The notes beneath the pieces are model-generated. The model searched no databases and had not been told where the DNA came from. It was given only the letters and a program-made list of their open reading frames with translations. From contig CAMBOW010000028.1 in the NCBI GenBank assembly GCA_945869365.1, positions 1 to 19,308 of the forward strand: a stretch of 19,308 bases of DNA, written 5' to 3'. This DNA comes from Flavobacterium psychrophilum. Lineage in GTDB: Bacteria; Bacteroidota; Bacteroidia; Flavobacteriales; Flavobacteriaceae. Shown piece after piece: positions 1-7,742 of this stretch. A program made the position numbers and the translations under genes. Within the stretch, counting starts at the first letter, position 1; the number at the start of each line of letters is the position of its first letter.

Positions 1-115
1 CATAGTATACTTCAACGAACTGGTCCAGACGCTTCGGGACGCCTGCCAAATCCTATGGTCAGAGAAGTCTTCGGCGACGTTGTAAAAATGGTATTAGGTG
101 GTAGGCTCACTTTCT
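1..115. other. Unassigned left-edge sequence, possible gene remnant
   Basis: This GC-richer stretch differs in composition from the AT-rich repeats to its right and runs off the window edge. Plus frame 1 is open from base 1 to a TAA at about 115 (38 codons). Plus frame 2 is open to a TAA near 82. A minus-strand frame also reads DFSDHRIWQASR, which loosely resembles the start of four-helix-bundle (23S rRNA intervening-sequence type) proteins, but it has no start codon and continues better in another frame. None of these can be chosen from this window. It may be the end of a gene to the left or a decayed remnant. Confidence 0.25.
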
Positions 116-160
116 AAGAACTGTCTTTTATCTCTCATCTAGTAGACTATTCGTCTTTTT

Positions 161-219
161 GGTTAGAGGTTAGAGTTTAGAGTTTAGAGTTTAGGGTTTA
201 GAGTTTAGGGTTTAGAGTT
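161..219. repeat. Heptanucleotide tandem repeat, GTTTAGR x8
   Basis: Eight consecutive 7-bp units occupy 161-216: GGTTAGA twice, then GTTTAGA or GTTTAGG six times, followed by a partial GTT. The units resemble plant-type telomere repeats by chance of sequence, but lie in ordinary intergenic DNA downstream of the giant T9SS gene. Confidence 0.9.
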
Positions 220-229
220 GATCAAAGAA

Positions 230-264
230 ACTACCCGCTCCCCACTTCCAACTCCCAACTTCCC
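230..264. repeat. Heptanucleotide tandem repeat, ACTYCCM x5
   Basis: Five degenerate 7-bp units follow one another: ACTACCC, GCTCCCC, ACTTCCA, ACTCCCA, ACTTCCC. The unit sequence is unrelated to the repeat at 161-216 but the period is the same. Confidence 0.75.
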
Positions 265-270
265 GCTATA

Positions 271-298
271 AGCTGTCAGCTGAAAGCTATCAGCAAAC
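271..298. repeat. Heptanucleotide tandem repeat, AGCTRTC x4
   Basis: Four 7-bp units: AGCTGTC, AGCTGAA, AGCTATC, AGCAAAC. They can also be read as two 14-bp copies (AGCTGTCAGCTGAA and AGCTATCAGCAAAC). This is the third unit type in the same gap. Confidence 0.75.
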
Positions 299-312
299 AG
301 CCGTTCTTAGTA

Positions 313-347
313 TAAATCAAAAATCAAACATCATAAATCATAAATCG
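313..347. repeat. Heptanucleotide tandem repeat, TAAATCA x5
   Basis: Five 7-bp units: TAAATCA, AAAATCA, AACATCA, TAAATCA, TAAATCG. This is the fourth unit type with period 7 in the 161-347 interval. It stops just before the terminator of the giant gene. Confidence 0.8.
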
Positions 348-352
348 TTAAT

Positions 353-385
353 AAAAAAAGCCCCTCCGTTTCCGAAGGGGCTTTT
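353..385 (-). terminator. Rho-independent terminator of the giant T9SS gene
   Basis: A GC-rich hairpin (GCCCCT at 360-365 paired with AGGGGC at 376-381) is followed on the minus strand by a run of seven U (A-run 353-359). It lies 21 bp beyond the stop codon at 406. The flanking A and T runs would let it work on both strands. Confidence 0.85.
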
Positions 386-405
386 GCTTTAATATTAAAT
401 GCGAT

Positions 406-3400
406 CTATCGCTTAATCATTCGAAGTGATTTCACATTTTCTCCTTGTGATACAATTACATTGTATACTCCCGCTGGATAAGCAGATCCAAAGTCTTCTG
501 AGCTATAGTCAATGGTGTTAATTGAACGTGCTTCAACTAATTTACCTAACATGTCATACACTTTTAATTCTACAGTTCCTTCTGTTGAAGTGGTTACATT
601 CAATTTGAATTCATTCGAGAATGGATTCGGGAATGCTAATGCTTCAAAAGTTGGTAACGCAGCTTCATCTGTTCTTGTTGAGGCAGATGGCGAAACAATT
701 TCGCAGGCATCACCATAAGGAGACCAATTTCCTGCTGTCATTACTGCAACGCGAACTGAATACCCAGTGTCAGCAGTATAGCCCGGTACATTTACGCGGA
801 AGCTAAACCAATACTTATTCGTATCAAATGTTACGGTTGTCTGATCAGACACTTTAGTCACTTGGAAACGGTATTGTGAAACCGAATTCAATGAGCTTGT
901 ATACACCAATGAACCTGCTGTTGGAACAATTGTTCCGCAGTTTGCCAATACAGGGGCTGCAGGCGAATATACCGTACAAGCTGAACCATATCCAGAATAA
1001 CCTGCAGTAGTTTTCACCGATACTTCAATCAAATAGGTAGAACCATAGTTGAAACGGGATAACATTGGCAAAGTAAACCAGTGGTATGAACGGTCTTTCA
1101 CTTGAATTAAATTATCACCTGTAGCTCCGGCAGTAACATCTGTTACTCTAAATCGGTAACCTGTAGCTCCGCTTACTGGTGTAGTAGCAACCACTGAACC
1201 AATGCTAGCTAAAGTAGCTCCACATTGTGATGGATTTACTTGTAAAGCACCTGCTGATGACAAAATAGCTGGCGAAGAAACGTCACATGTAGTTCCAAAG
1301 TAACCCAACCAGATACCTGCTTTCTGCAATTCAACAGAAATAGTGTAAGTAGTTGCGTACTGGTAATCAGCAAGCATGTTCAATGCAAACCAGTGTTGAT
1401 TTCTGTTGATTGTTTGCATAGCACCAGTAGTAGTGTTTACAACTTTAAAGCGGTATCCGCTTGCAGAATAGTTGATGTTAGCATAAATCAAGGATCCCAT
1501 TGATGGCAAAGTCACGCCACAAGAAACAGATTGTAAGTTGGTAGTCAATTGGAAACCTTCGTCTAGTTGTCCATCACAGTTGTCGTCAACTCCATTGTAC
1601 AATACTTCAACATGACCTGGATTTACAGCTGCAATAGCATCGTTACAATCTACTCCAAGAGTAGCTGCAGAATAACCAGAAGGGGTGTTTGCACCGTAGC
1701 ACAATGTTTCTGAAGAAGCGTTTGGCGAATAGCCATCAGCATCAGCATCCACATAAAAACTACCCGATCTCCAAACAGAAGCGCTGGCGTCGTTACAATC
1801 TACTCCAAGAGTAGCTACTGCATAACCAGAAGGCGTACTTGCACCGTAGCATAAAGTTTCTGAAGAAGCGTTTGGTGAATAGCCATCAGCGTCAGCATCA
1901 ACATAAAAGCTACCCGTTCTCCAAACAGAGGCACTAGTATCGTCACAGTCAGCACCAAGTGTAGTCGCAATGTAGTAAGGTGCTAAAGTAGCTCCATAAC
2001 ATAAGGTTGTAACTGAAGCAGAAGGAGAAAGATCTAAATGGTATCCGTCGTTATCAAAATCAACATAAAAACTACCTGATTGCCATACTGTATTGTCATT
2101 GTCATCACAGTCTGTGCTATTGGTTACATAACCTGAAGGAGCAGTAACCGCAGTGGTTGAAGCTGCTAAGTTTCCAAATCCATCGCCGTCAGTATCTTGG
2201 TAATAGGTATAAATATCATTACTGAAATAAATGTTATCAAGGTAAATCTGCGTGGTATTTGGCGCAACGTTTTGCTCTATTTTAAACCCGTAAATGTCAT
2301 TCAATGCACCTGGGTAAGACGACAACGGAATGCTCAATGAATTCCATCCAGCCACTAATGGTCCGGTGTTGTAATTTCTATCGCCAGGAGCCAAAAGGAA
2401 TACGAATAAATTAGACAATGGCGCATTACAATACACGTCTAAGTGCAAGTGCGACATTCCGGTTACATTTAAACGACGCTCGGTTTGATCAACCAAACCA
2501 ATAAATCCAAGATTATTTACTTGAATACAAGTGTTGTCTCCGTTGGCAAAATTAAAATTAGCCGTTGTACCTGCCGTCCAGTTTGAACGTACTAAATTAT
2601 AGGCAGGACTGTTTGCATATACTTGAGCCGGAGTTCCCGTATATACTGACATTACTCTAGCCGCCTCTCTAGCTGGCGGAATTGGTGAAGCCCCAGGCGC
2701 TGCAAAAGTAACGTTTAATGTAGCTGAAGTGCTTCTTGCTCCGTATGTGCCGTCAGCAGATACTGTGGCAGTGATAATTGTAGAACCACCGCCTACAATC
2801 GTTACGGTATTTCCGCTTACTGTAGCGACAGCTGTGTTGCTACTAGTATACGAAAAAGTTCCGCTACTGTTCGTGGTTGGATTGGTCAATACAAATGGTG
2901 CATCTCCCATAGTTACTCCTGTTGGAACGGTTAACGTACCCATAGTTGGAGGAAGCAATGATGCTGCTCTGTAGAAGTAAATATTATCTAAATACACTTG
3001 TTTTACAGGTGCTGAAGCTCCAGTTGGGTTGTTTAAATCAAAAAAGCTTACGTTAGTAAGATTCAATCCTACAAATTCAGAAAGTGCAATGTCTACGCTC
3101 ACCCATCCATTTACAGGTGTACTGGTTACGCGTCGGTTTCCATTTAATTCAAACCACAATGGATTTTGATTCAAGGAGAACACATCTATGTGCATGTGTG
3201 TCATTTCAGATACATTGGTCGCGGCAAATGCCAAACGTGCCAAAGTAAATCCATTGAAGAATCGTGCAGTATCACCAGATAAAGAAACATCGGTTCCAGC
3301 TGCACCCCAGTTAGGGCCAGAAGAAGGTGTGTAGGCTCCGCTGTATAAGGAAATCACATCCCAGCTATTTCTAGTTGGAGGTGTTGGAGCCGCAGCAGGA

Positions 3401-5676
3401 GTTACATCAAGTGTCGCTATTGCAATTCCTGTTCCATAACTGCCATCAGCAGCTTGTGTTGCAGTAATAGTTGTAGAACCAGCACCTACAACGGTAACGG
3501 TAGTTCCGCTGATTGTAGCTACAGCTGTATTGCTACTGCTAAAGGTAAATGCACCAGCACTGTTTGAAGTTGGAGCAGTCAATTCAAATGGCGCAGCGCC
3601 AATCAATTGAGCAGCCACAGTAAAGGCTCCTAAAGTTGGTGGTTGCGTAGTTGCAGCTCTCCAAAAGTAAATATTATCTACCGACAAAGTTTGTCCAGCA
3701 GCAGATGGCGCATCGTATTTAAGTTGACGGATTTTGGTGAAATCCAAGCCAGCAAATGTGGCAGCTGTCAAATCAATATCAAAGCTATTCCAAACACCAG
3801 CGGTTAAAGGCAAAGTGATTGGTTTTTCTACGTTACCTCCGGTTGTTTTGATCAAAGACAAACGAATAGAAGTTAAGGTTGGCGAAAACAAATCGATGTG
3901 CAATTTATTTAAGGCCGAAACATCCACATCTGCAGCCGTTTCGGTGCCTTGATAGCCTAAGTTTGGATAACGCAATACTTCATTCGCTTCATAAAAAGCG
4001 GTTGAAAAAGCACCAAATCCTGACTGTCCCCAGTTTGGATTGAAGTTGGTTCCCACTACATTGGTATACGAGCCGCTATACAACGAAATCACATCCCAAG
4101 TATTTCGAGCTGGAGGTGTAGGTGCTGCAGTTGGCGTAACATCAAGTGTAGCCGTTGCAATTCCCACGCCGTAACCGCTGTCAGCAGCCTGAGTAGCAGT
4201 AATTACAGCAGATCCTACTCCAACAACAGTTACGGTAGTTCCGCTTACAGTCGCAACAGCAGTGTTGTTACTGCTGAACGTAAATGCACCATTACTGTTT
4301 GAGGTAGGCGCTGTTAATTGAAATGGAGCTGCGCCCGTTAATTGTGGAGCAACGGTAAATGCGCCCAAAGTTGGAGGCAAAGTTGTAGCAGTTCTCCAGA
4401 AATAAATATTATCTACAACCAACGTCTGACCTGCAGCAGATGGCGCGTCGTATTTAATTTGACGGATTTTAGTAAAATCTAAGCCCGTATATGTGGCCGA
4501 AGTCAAATCAAGGTCAAAGCTGTTCCAAACCCCTGCGGTTAAAGGCAAAGTGATTGGTTTTTCAGTTGCGCCACCGGTAGTTTTAATTAGCGACAAACGA
4601 ATAGACGTTAAAGTTGGCGAGAAAATATCGATGTGCATTTTGGTCATCGCAATTGCGTTTACATCGGCAGCTGTTTCAGTACCTTGATAGTTAAGATTTG
4701 GGTATTGCAACACATCATCTCCTTCAAAAGTAGTAGCAGAAAATGCCCCAAAACCAGATTGACCCCAGTTCGGGTTAAAATTTGTATTGGCAAGATTCGT
4801 ATAGGCACCGCTGTACAAGGAAATTACATCCCAGGTATTACGAGCTGGTGGTGCAGGTGCGGCATTAGGTGTAACGTTAAAAACAGAAATTGCCGTTCCA
4901 GTTCCGTATCCGCCATCAGCTGCTTGTGTCGCAGTAATGTTAGATGAACCAAGCCCTACAATAGTTAACGTAGTACCGCTAATGGTTGCTACTGCTGTAT
5001 TACTACTGGTAAAAGTGAATGCACCAGCACTATTTGAGGTGGGTGCAGTTAAGGTAATTGGCGCAGCGCCTATCAATTGCGAAGGAACTGTAAAATCACC
5101 TAAGGTTGGTGGCAAGATTGTAGCCGGTCTGTAGAAGTAAACATTGTCAATGTACAAGGTAGCATTTTGACCAAATGTTACCGGTACAATATATTGTAAA
5201 CTCGTTAAAATATTGCCTGTATCATAGGTGCTCAAAACTAAATCTACACTAATCCACTGGTTTCTGGTTGTTGCAGATGGAACAACAGCACCAGTAACGG
5301 CAAGTTCTCTTGCTGCTCCAGTTGACGATTCCAATTTGATGGCCATCGAACTAAAGTTTGGAGAGTACACATCAAAGTGTAAGTGTGTCATCTGCAAGAC
5401 ATTTAGGCTTCCCGCTGTATTCACTTTCATCCCAGAATAACTGTGGCCTGTGTAATACTTGGCAGCGTTACCTCCAGGTGGCGTAAAATCGGCATTGATG
5501 GTGCTTCCACCAAAATCCAAAAAGCTCACCCCAGCTTGGTTGCTGTAGGAATCGCTATAAACTGATTTCACATCCCAAGCATTTCTTGCTGGAGGATCTG
5601 TTGGCGATGCACTAGGTTGTGCATACCCTAATGATATAGTCATCAGGAATAAACATAAAAGAATTTTTTTCATCAT
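406..5676 (-). CDS. Giant modular T9SS type A sorting-domain protein
   Basis: A 1756-aa secreted protein of unknown specific role, probably cell-surface or released. A Sec signal peptide (residues 1-20, ending GYAQ) starts it. Then come four copies of a ~245-aa pair: a galactose-binding/CBM-like beta module (about 30-185, 278-428, 523-674, 768-905, each starting near PPARN and ending near IDNIYFWR) and a Big2-like Ig module with SSNTAVATISG and ITATQAADG. A fifth CBM-like module (about 1002-1152) follows. Next is an Asp-rich thrombospondin-3/MopE-like calcium region (1155-1377; DTDGDGF, DADADGYS, DCDD). Three ~95-aa beta repeats with GYRF come next, then a C-terminal T9SS sorting domain (about 1670-1756; PNPFSNEF, VYDMLGKLV, GVYNV) for transport and surface attachment. 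No catalytic domain is visible; sugar or matrix binding and adhesion are inferred. A second in-frame ATG is the next codon, so the start is ambiguous by one residue. Monocistronic: it has its own terminator and promoter. Confidence 0.93.
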   Translation of the reverse strand: MMKKILLCLFLMTISLGYAQPSASPTDPPARNAWDVKSVYSDSYSNQAGVSFLDFGGSTINADFTPPGGNAAKYYTGHSYSGMKVNTAGSLNVLQMTHLHFDVYSPNFSSMAIKLESSTGAARELAVTGAVVPSATTRNQWISVDLVLSTYDTGNILTSLQYIVPVTFGQNATLYIDNVYFYRPATILPPTLGDFTVPSQLIGAAPITLTAPTSNSAGAFTFTSSNTAVATISGTTLTIVGLGSSNITATQAADGGYGTGTAISVFNVTPNAAPAPPARNTWDVISLYSGAYTNLANTNFNPNWGQSGFGAFSATTFEGDDVLQYPNLNYQGTETAADVNAIAMTKMHIDIFSPTLTSIRLSLIKTTGGATEKPITLPLTAGVWNSFDLDLTSATYTGLDFTKIRQIKYDAPSAAGQTLVVDNIYFWRTATTLPPTLGAFTVAPQLTGAAPFQLTAPTSNSNGAFTFSSNNTAVATVSGTTVTVVGVGSAVITATQAADSGYGVGIATATLDVTPTAAPTPPARNTWDVISLYSGSYTNVVGTNFNPNWGQSGFGAFSTAFYEANEVLRYPNLGYQGTETAADVDVSALNKLHIDLFSPTLTSIRLSLIKTTGGNVEKPITLPLTAGVWNSFDIDLTAATFAGLDFTKIRQLKYDAPSAAGQTLSVDNIYFWRAATTQPPTLGAFTVAAQLIGAAPFELTAPTSNSAGAFTFSSSNTAVATISGTTVTVVGAGSTTITATQAADGSYGTGIAIATLDVTPAAAPTPPTRNSWDVISLYSGAYTPSSGPNWGAAGTDVSLSGDTARFFNGFTLARLAFAATNVSEMTHMHIDVFSLNQNPLWFELNGNRRVTSTPVNGWVSVDIALSEFVGLNLTNVSFFDLNNPTGASAPVKQVYLDNIYFYRAASLLPPTMGTLTVPTGVTMGDAPFVLTNPTTNSSGTFSYTSSNTAVATVSGNTVTIVGGGSTIITATVSADGTYGARSTSATLNVTFAAPGASPIPPAREAARVMSVYTGTPAQVYANSPAYNLVRSNWTAGTTANFNFANGDNTCIQVNNLGFIGLVDQTERRLNVTGMSHLHLDVYCNAPLSNLFVFLLAPGDRNYNTGPLVAGWNSLSIPLSSYPGALNDIYGFKIEQNVAPNTTQIYLDNIYFSNDIYTYYQDTDGDGFGNLAASTTAVTAPSGYVTNSTDCDDNDNTVWQSGSFYVDFDNDGYHLDLSPSASVTTLCYGATLAPYYIATTLGADCDDTSASVWRTGSFYVDADADGYSPNASSETLCYGASTPSGYAVATLGVDCNDASASVWRSGSFYVDADADGYSPNASSETLCYGANTPSGYSAATLGVDCNDAIAAVNPGHVEVLYNGVDDNCDGQLDEGFQLTTNLQSVSCGVTLPSMGSLIYANINYSASGYRFKVVNTTTGAMQTINRNQHWFALNMLADYQYATTYTISVELQKAGIWLGYFGTTCDVSSPAILSSAGALQVNPSQCGATLASIGSVVATTPVSGATGYRFRVTDVTAGATGDNLIQVKDRSYHWFTLPMLSRFNYGSTYLIEVSVKTTAGYSGYGSACTVYSPAAPVLANCGTIVPTAGSLVYTSSLNSVSQYRFQVTKVSDQTTVTFDTNKYWFSFRVNVPGYTADTGYSVRVAVMTAGNWSPYGDACEIVSPSASTRTDEAALPTFEALAFPNPFSNEFKLNVTTSTEGTVELKVYDMLGKLVEARSINTIDYSSEDFGSAYPAGVYNVIVSQGENVKSLRMIKR
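1641..1940 (-). repeat. 150-bp tandem duplication in the calcium-binding region
   Basis: Two nearly identical 150-bp copies (1641-1790 and 1791-1940) encode 50-aa units carrying DCNDA, FYVDADADGYSPN and LCYGA. A third, more diverged copy follows in register (about 1941-2102, 162 bp). The first two look like a recent duplication because even silent positions mostly agree. Confidence 0.85.
2669..5590 (-). repeat. Four tandem ~0.70-0.74 kb coding repeats (CBM-like plus Ig-like)
   Basis: The PPARN/PPAR junction recurs at about 5585, 4841, 4106, 3371 and 2669, giving spacings of 744, 735, 735 and 702 bp. The second and third copies are closest: long stretches such as KPITLPLTAGVWNSF and KYDAPSAAGQTL are shared with few changes. 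The fourth copy has a diverged CBM-like half. Confidence 0.85.
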
Positions 5677-5709
5677 AGTTTGGTTTTTAATTGGTTACAT
5701 ATCGTTTCT

Positions 5710-5717
5710 CAAATATA
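5710..5717 (-). promoter_or_regulatory. Candidate -7 box of the giant T9SS gene
   Basis: On the minus strand the bases read TATATTTG, a full match to the Bacteroidota -7 consensus TAnnTTTG, 34 bp upstream of the start codon. No convincing TTTG -33 box is present at the expected spacing, so this is a candidate only. Confidence 0.4.
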
Positions 5718-5754
5718 TACTATCGAGTAAGTTTTATAATTTCATCCTGGCTAT

Positions 5755-5771
5755 ATATAAACTATACAAAA
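5755..5771 (-). promoter_or_regulatory. Shared upstream element TTTGTATAGTT (copy 1)
   Basis: On the minus strand TTTGTATAGTT is followed by a TATATA tract, 85-94 bp upstream of the giant gene's start. A near-identical element sits 86-95 bp upstream of the S74 surface protein gene (7405-7414). The remaining bases of the 5677-5965 gap hold no recognisable gene. Confidence 0.4.
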
Positions 5772-5964
5772 AATTGAGGCGAATTTCTCCCGTCAGAATT
5801 AACGGGCTCGCAAACGATATAGTTTAAAATAAAGAAGAATCTACTGGTTTTTGTGCGCTTACAAAACCTGCTAATACTAAGTTGTTGTACTAATGTTGAG
5901 TTATTGCACTGTAGTTTTGAGCAATTATCTTTACTTAAAAATTGAGAAATCATATTTATTTAAC

Positions 5965-6003
5965 CAAAAAAGCACATCTAATAAAAAAATTAGATGTGCT
6001 TTT
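5965..6003 (-). terminator. Rho-independent terminator of the S74 surface protein gene
   Basis: A perfect 12-bp stem (AGCACATCTAAT at 5971-5982 with its complement at 5989-6000, loop of six A) is extended by A:T pairs and followed on the minus strand by a run of U. It lies 47 bp beyond the stop codon at 6051. Confidence 0.9.
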
Positions 6004-6050
6004 GGAAATATTGAAAATCAAAGTTTATTTCTAAGAAATAAAAAAGAAGT

Positions 6051-7319
6051 CTACTTGCGTTCTAATTTGGCTAAGCGTTCCAAAATGGCAGCATTCGTTT
6101 TTTGCAATTCGGCATTAGATAGCTGAAGTGTCTCTATCTGCTGTTGTTGTTCTTGAATTGCCTTTACCGATATCGAAATAAAATCGTTGTATCGCACGCC
6201 CATGAATCCCGAATCATCTTTTGAGATTACACCATTATTTGGGTAGCCCGCTTTAGAAAAGGCGGCCTCAATCTCCTGAGCGATAAAGCCGTACTCCGTT
6301 TTGGCCTGCGCATCATTGGAACGCAAATAGGAAACCGGACGAAGTGTTTGCAGAAATTGCAGCCCTAACTCGGAGTCTTTGATGTTGTTTTTAAATCGCT
6401 GATCTGAACTCAAAGTCCAAGCCACTTGACATCGGGCCAAACTGATGGCGCTATTGCCAATCTGAATTTGGTTGTTGGATGTAATACCGGGAACCTGTGC
6501 TTGGTACCCAATTGCGATGTTGTTCTCGCCGGTGGTTATGGTGCTCCCCGCTTGGTAACCGAGCGCTGTGTTGTTTAGTCCACGAGCAGCGCCTGCTCCA
6601 CTGATTGAATTGAGCGCTTGGTAACCCACCGCCGTACAATTGCTCACATCGCCAGTAGTGAGCCCCATGGCTTCGCCACCTAGCACCGTATTGTATTGAG
6701 ATGCCGCATTGTTGATTCCTTTTAGTGCATTAGTTCCCACTGCTGTATTATAGATAGCTGATCCGGCACAATCGCGCAAGGCATTTTGACCTAAGGCCAC
6801 ATTATTTGCTCCCGTACTCACCGACAAAGCATTATTCCCAAAAGCTGTACTGTTTGTGGCTGCGCCACTGGGCATGGCGCCCACACCAAATGCAGTACTT
6901 GTTGCGCCAATATAACCGGATAATACACTCCCTCTTTTAAAAGAAACATCCACCGCATCGGTTGTACCAATAAAATTGGTTCCCGCAATTAATCCTGCAT
7001 TTCCGGTCGTTAACCATCCAGCCACAGCGCCGGTTACAAAACGCACCCAGCTGGTTCCGCTCCAATAATAAAAACCTGGCGTGGCACCACCCACGATGCT
7101 AGTGTTGTAGATCATTTCTGAAGTGGTAGGCCCTACCAATGGTAAGGCATTGGAGGGACCAATAGTTAAGGGCACTCTCGGTATCAAAAGACCATTGGGC
7201 GCTCCTACAGGTGATACTATATCTAATGCGCCTTGGGGAGTGGATGTGCCTATACCCACTTGGGCAACTACTGGAACAGAAAGGCCTAAGAAAATAACCA
7301 TATAATAAAGTGCTTTCAT
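6051..7319 (-). CDS. Surface protein with YadA-like head repeats and Peptidase_S74 chaperone domain
   Basis: 422 aa. A signal peptide (residues 1-20, MKALYYM to VPVVAQ) sets the start at 7319; the frame stays open upstream but only with low-complexity sequence. After the signal comes the VGIGTSTPQGALDI and GLLIPRV pattern common at the start of Bacteroidota surface proteins. Then short repeats of the type NTAVGTNAL, NTALGYQAG and NIAIGYQA (about 150-290) follow, as in trimeric YadA head beta-rolls. A Peptidase_S74 intramolecular chaperone domain begins with Ser305-Asp306 in SSDQRFKNNI, the family's self-cleavage dyad. A C-terminal coiled coil (about 388-422) ends it. The family pattern implies a trimeric fibre that folds on the chaperone, which may then cleave itself off. 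Often labelled 'tail fiber', but no phage genes are nearby. Export route is unclear, as no T9SS domain is visible. Confidence 0.9.
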   Translation of the reverse strand: MKALYYMVIFLGLSVPVVAQVGIGTSTPQGALDIVSPVGAPNGLLIPRVPLTIGPSNALPLVGPTTSEMIYNTSIVGGATPGFYYWSGTSWVRFVTGAVAGWLTTGNAGLIAGTNFIGTTDAVDVSFKRGSVLSGYIGATSTAFGVGAMPSGAATNSTAFGNNALSVSTGANNVALGQNALRDCAGSAIYNTAVGTNALKGINNAASQYNTVLGGEAMGLTTGDVSNCTAVGYQALNSISGAGAARGLNNTALGYQAGSTITTGENNIAIGYQAQVPGITSNNQIQIGNSAISLARCQVAWTLSSDQRFKNNIKDSELGLQFLQTLRPVSYLRSNDAQAKTEYGFIAQEIEAAFSKAGYPNNGVISKDDSGFMGVRYNDFISISVKAIQEQQQQIETLQLSNAELQKTNAAILERLAKLERK

Positions 7320-7354
7320 ACTGCTTGATTTACTTATGCGTTCGAAATAAATTT

Positions 7355-7362
7355 TAAATTTA
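7355..7362 (-). promoter_or_regulatory. Weak candidate -7 box of the S74 surface protein gene
   Basis: The minus strand reads TAAATTTA, one base off TAnnTTTG, 36 bp from the start codon. This is close to the position of the -7 candidate in the giant gene (34 bp). The motif is palindromic and AT-rich, so chance is possible. Confidence 0.2.
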
Positions 7363-7398
7363 CCGCAGAAGTTCCCTAAATAAATCTCTAACACGTAT

Positions 7399-7414
7399 AT
7401 AATAACTATACAAA
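7399..7414 (-). promoter_or_regulatory. Shared upstream element TTTGTATAGTT (copy 2)
   Basis: The minus strand reads TTTGTATAGTT followed by ATTATATA, 86-95 bp upstream of the start at 7319. It matches copy 1 upstream of the giant gene in sequence, orientation and distance. The rest of the 7320-7742 gap between the divergent genes contains only AT-rich sequence and a small GGGG-AAA-CCCC hairpin at 7498-7508. Confidence 0.4.
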
Positions 7415-7742
7415 TCAAAAAAAAGATATCCGCGCAAATCGTTGTCCCAAGCAGTAGCATGATTTTTTTATTACAAATTTCATTCCGTGAAAAAACAGGG
7501 GAAACCCCAGAAAAATCAAGTACAGCGTATGTTGGGAGTAGTGATAAAAACGAAAACTCTCTCCCCAATAAAGAAAATTTTACGTAATCCTTTGGTAAAT
7601 CACAGTCCATTTTACACAAAAAGAAAAATAGCAATCAAAATTATACTTGTCTGCTATCAGATAAATCGTGATATTTGAAATGGAAGGATGATTTGCTTCC
7701 GTAAATAGTCTGCTATTATCTATACCTATCTCACCCAAACCT

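Noticed and set aside
161..219. Telomere-like TTTAGGG repeats suggesting a linear end
   Set aside because: The repeats are degenerate, short, internal to the sequence and one of several unrelated 7-bp repeats, so a telomere role is not supported.
161..347. CRISPR array
   Set aside because: Units are 7 bp and contiguous, with no spacers of regular length, and no cas genes are present.
6051..7319. Prophage tail fibre
   Set aside because: The S74 domain occurs in phage tail spikes, but this protein has a signal peptide and there are no phage genes or integrase in the window.
7498..7508. GGGG-AAA-CCCC hairpin as a terminator
   Set aside because: The stem is only 4 bp, there is no U-run, and no gene ends nearby.
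7320..7634. In-frame upstream extension of the S74 surface protein by 105 codons
   Set aside because: The extension is low-complexity and Phe/Ile/Lys-rich, and it would bury a clear signal peptide (MKALYYM to VVAQ). The candidate promoter elements also fall inside it. The start at 7319 explains the data better.
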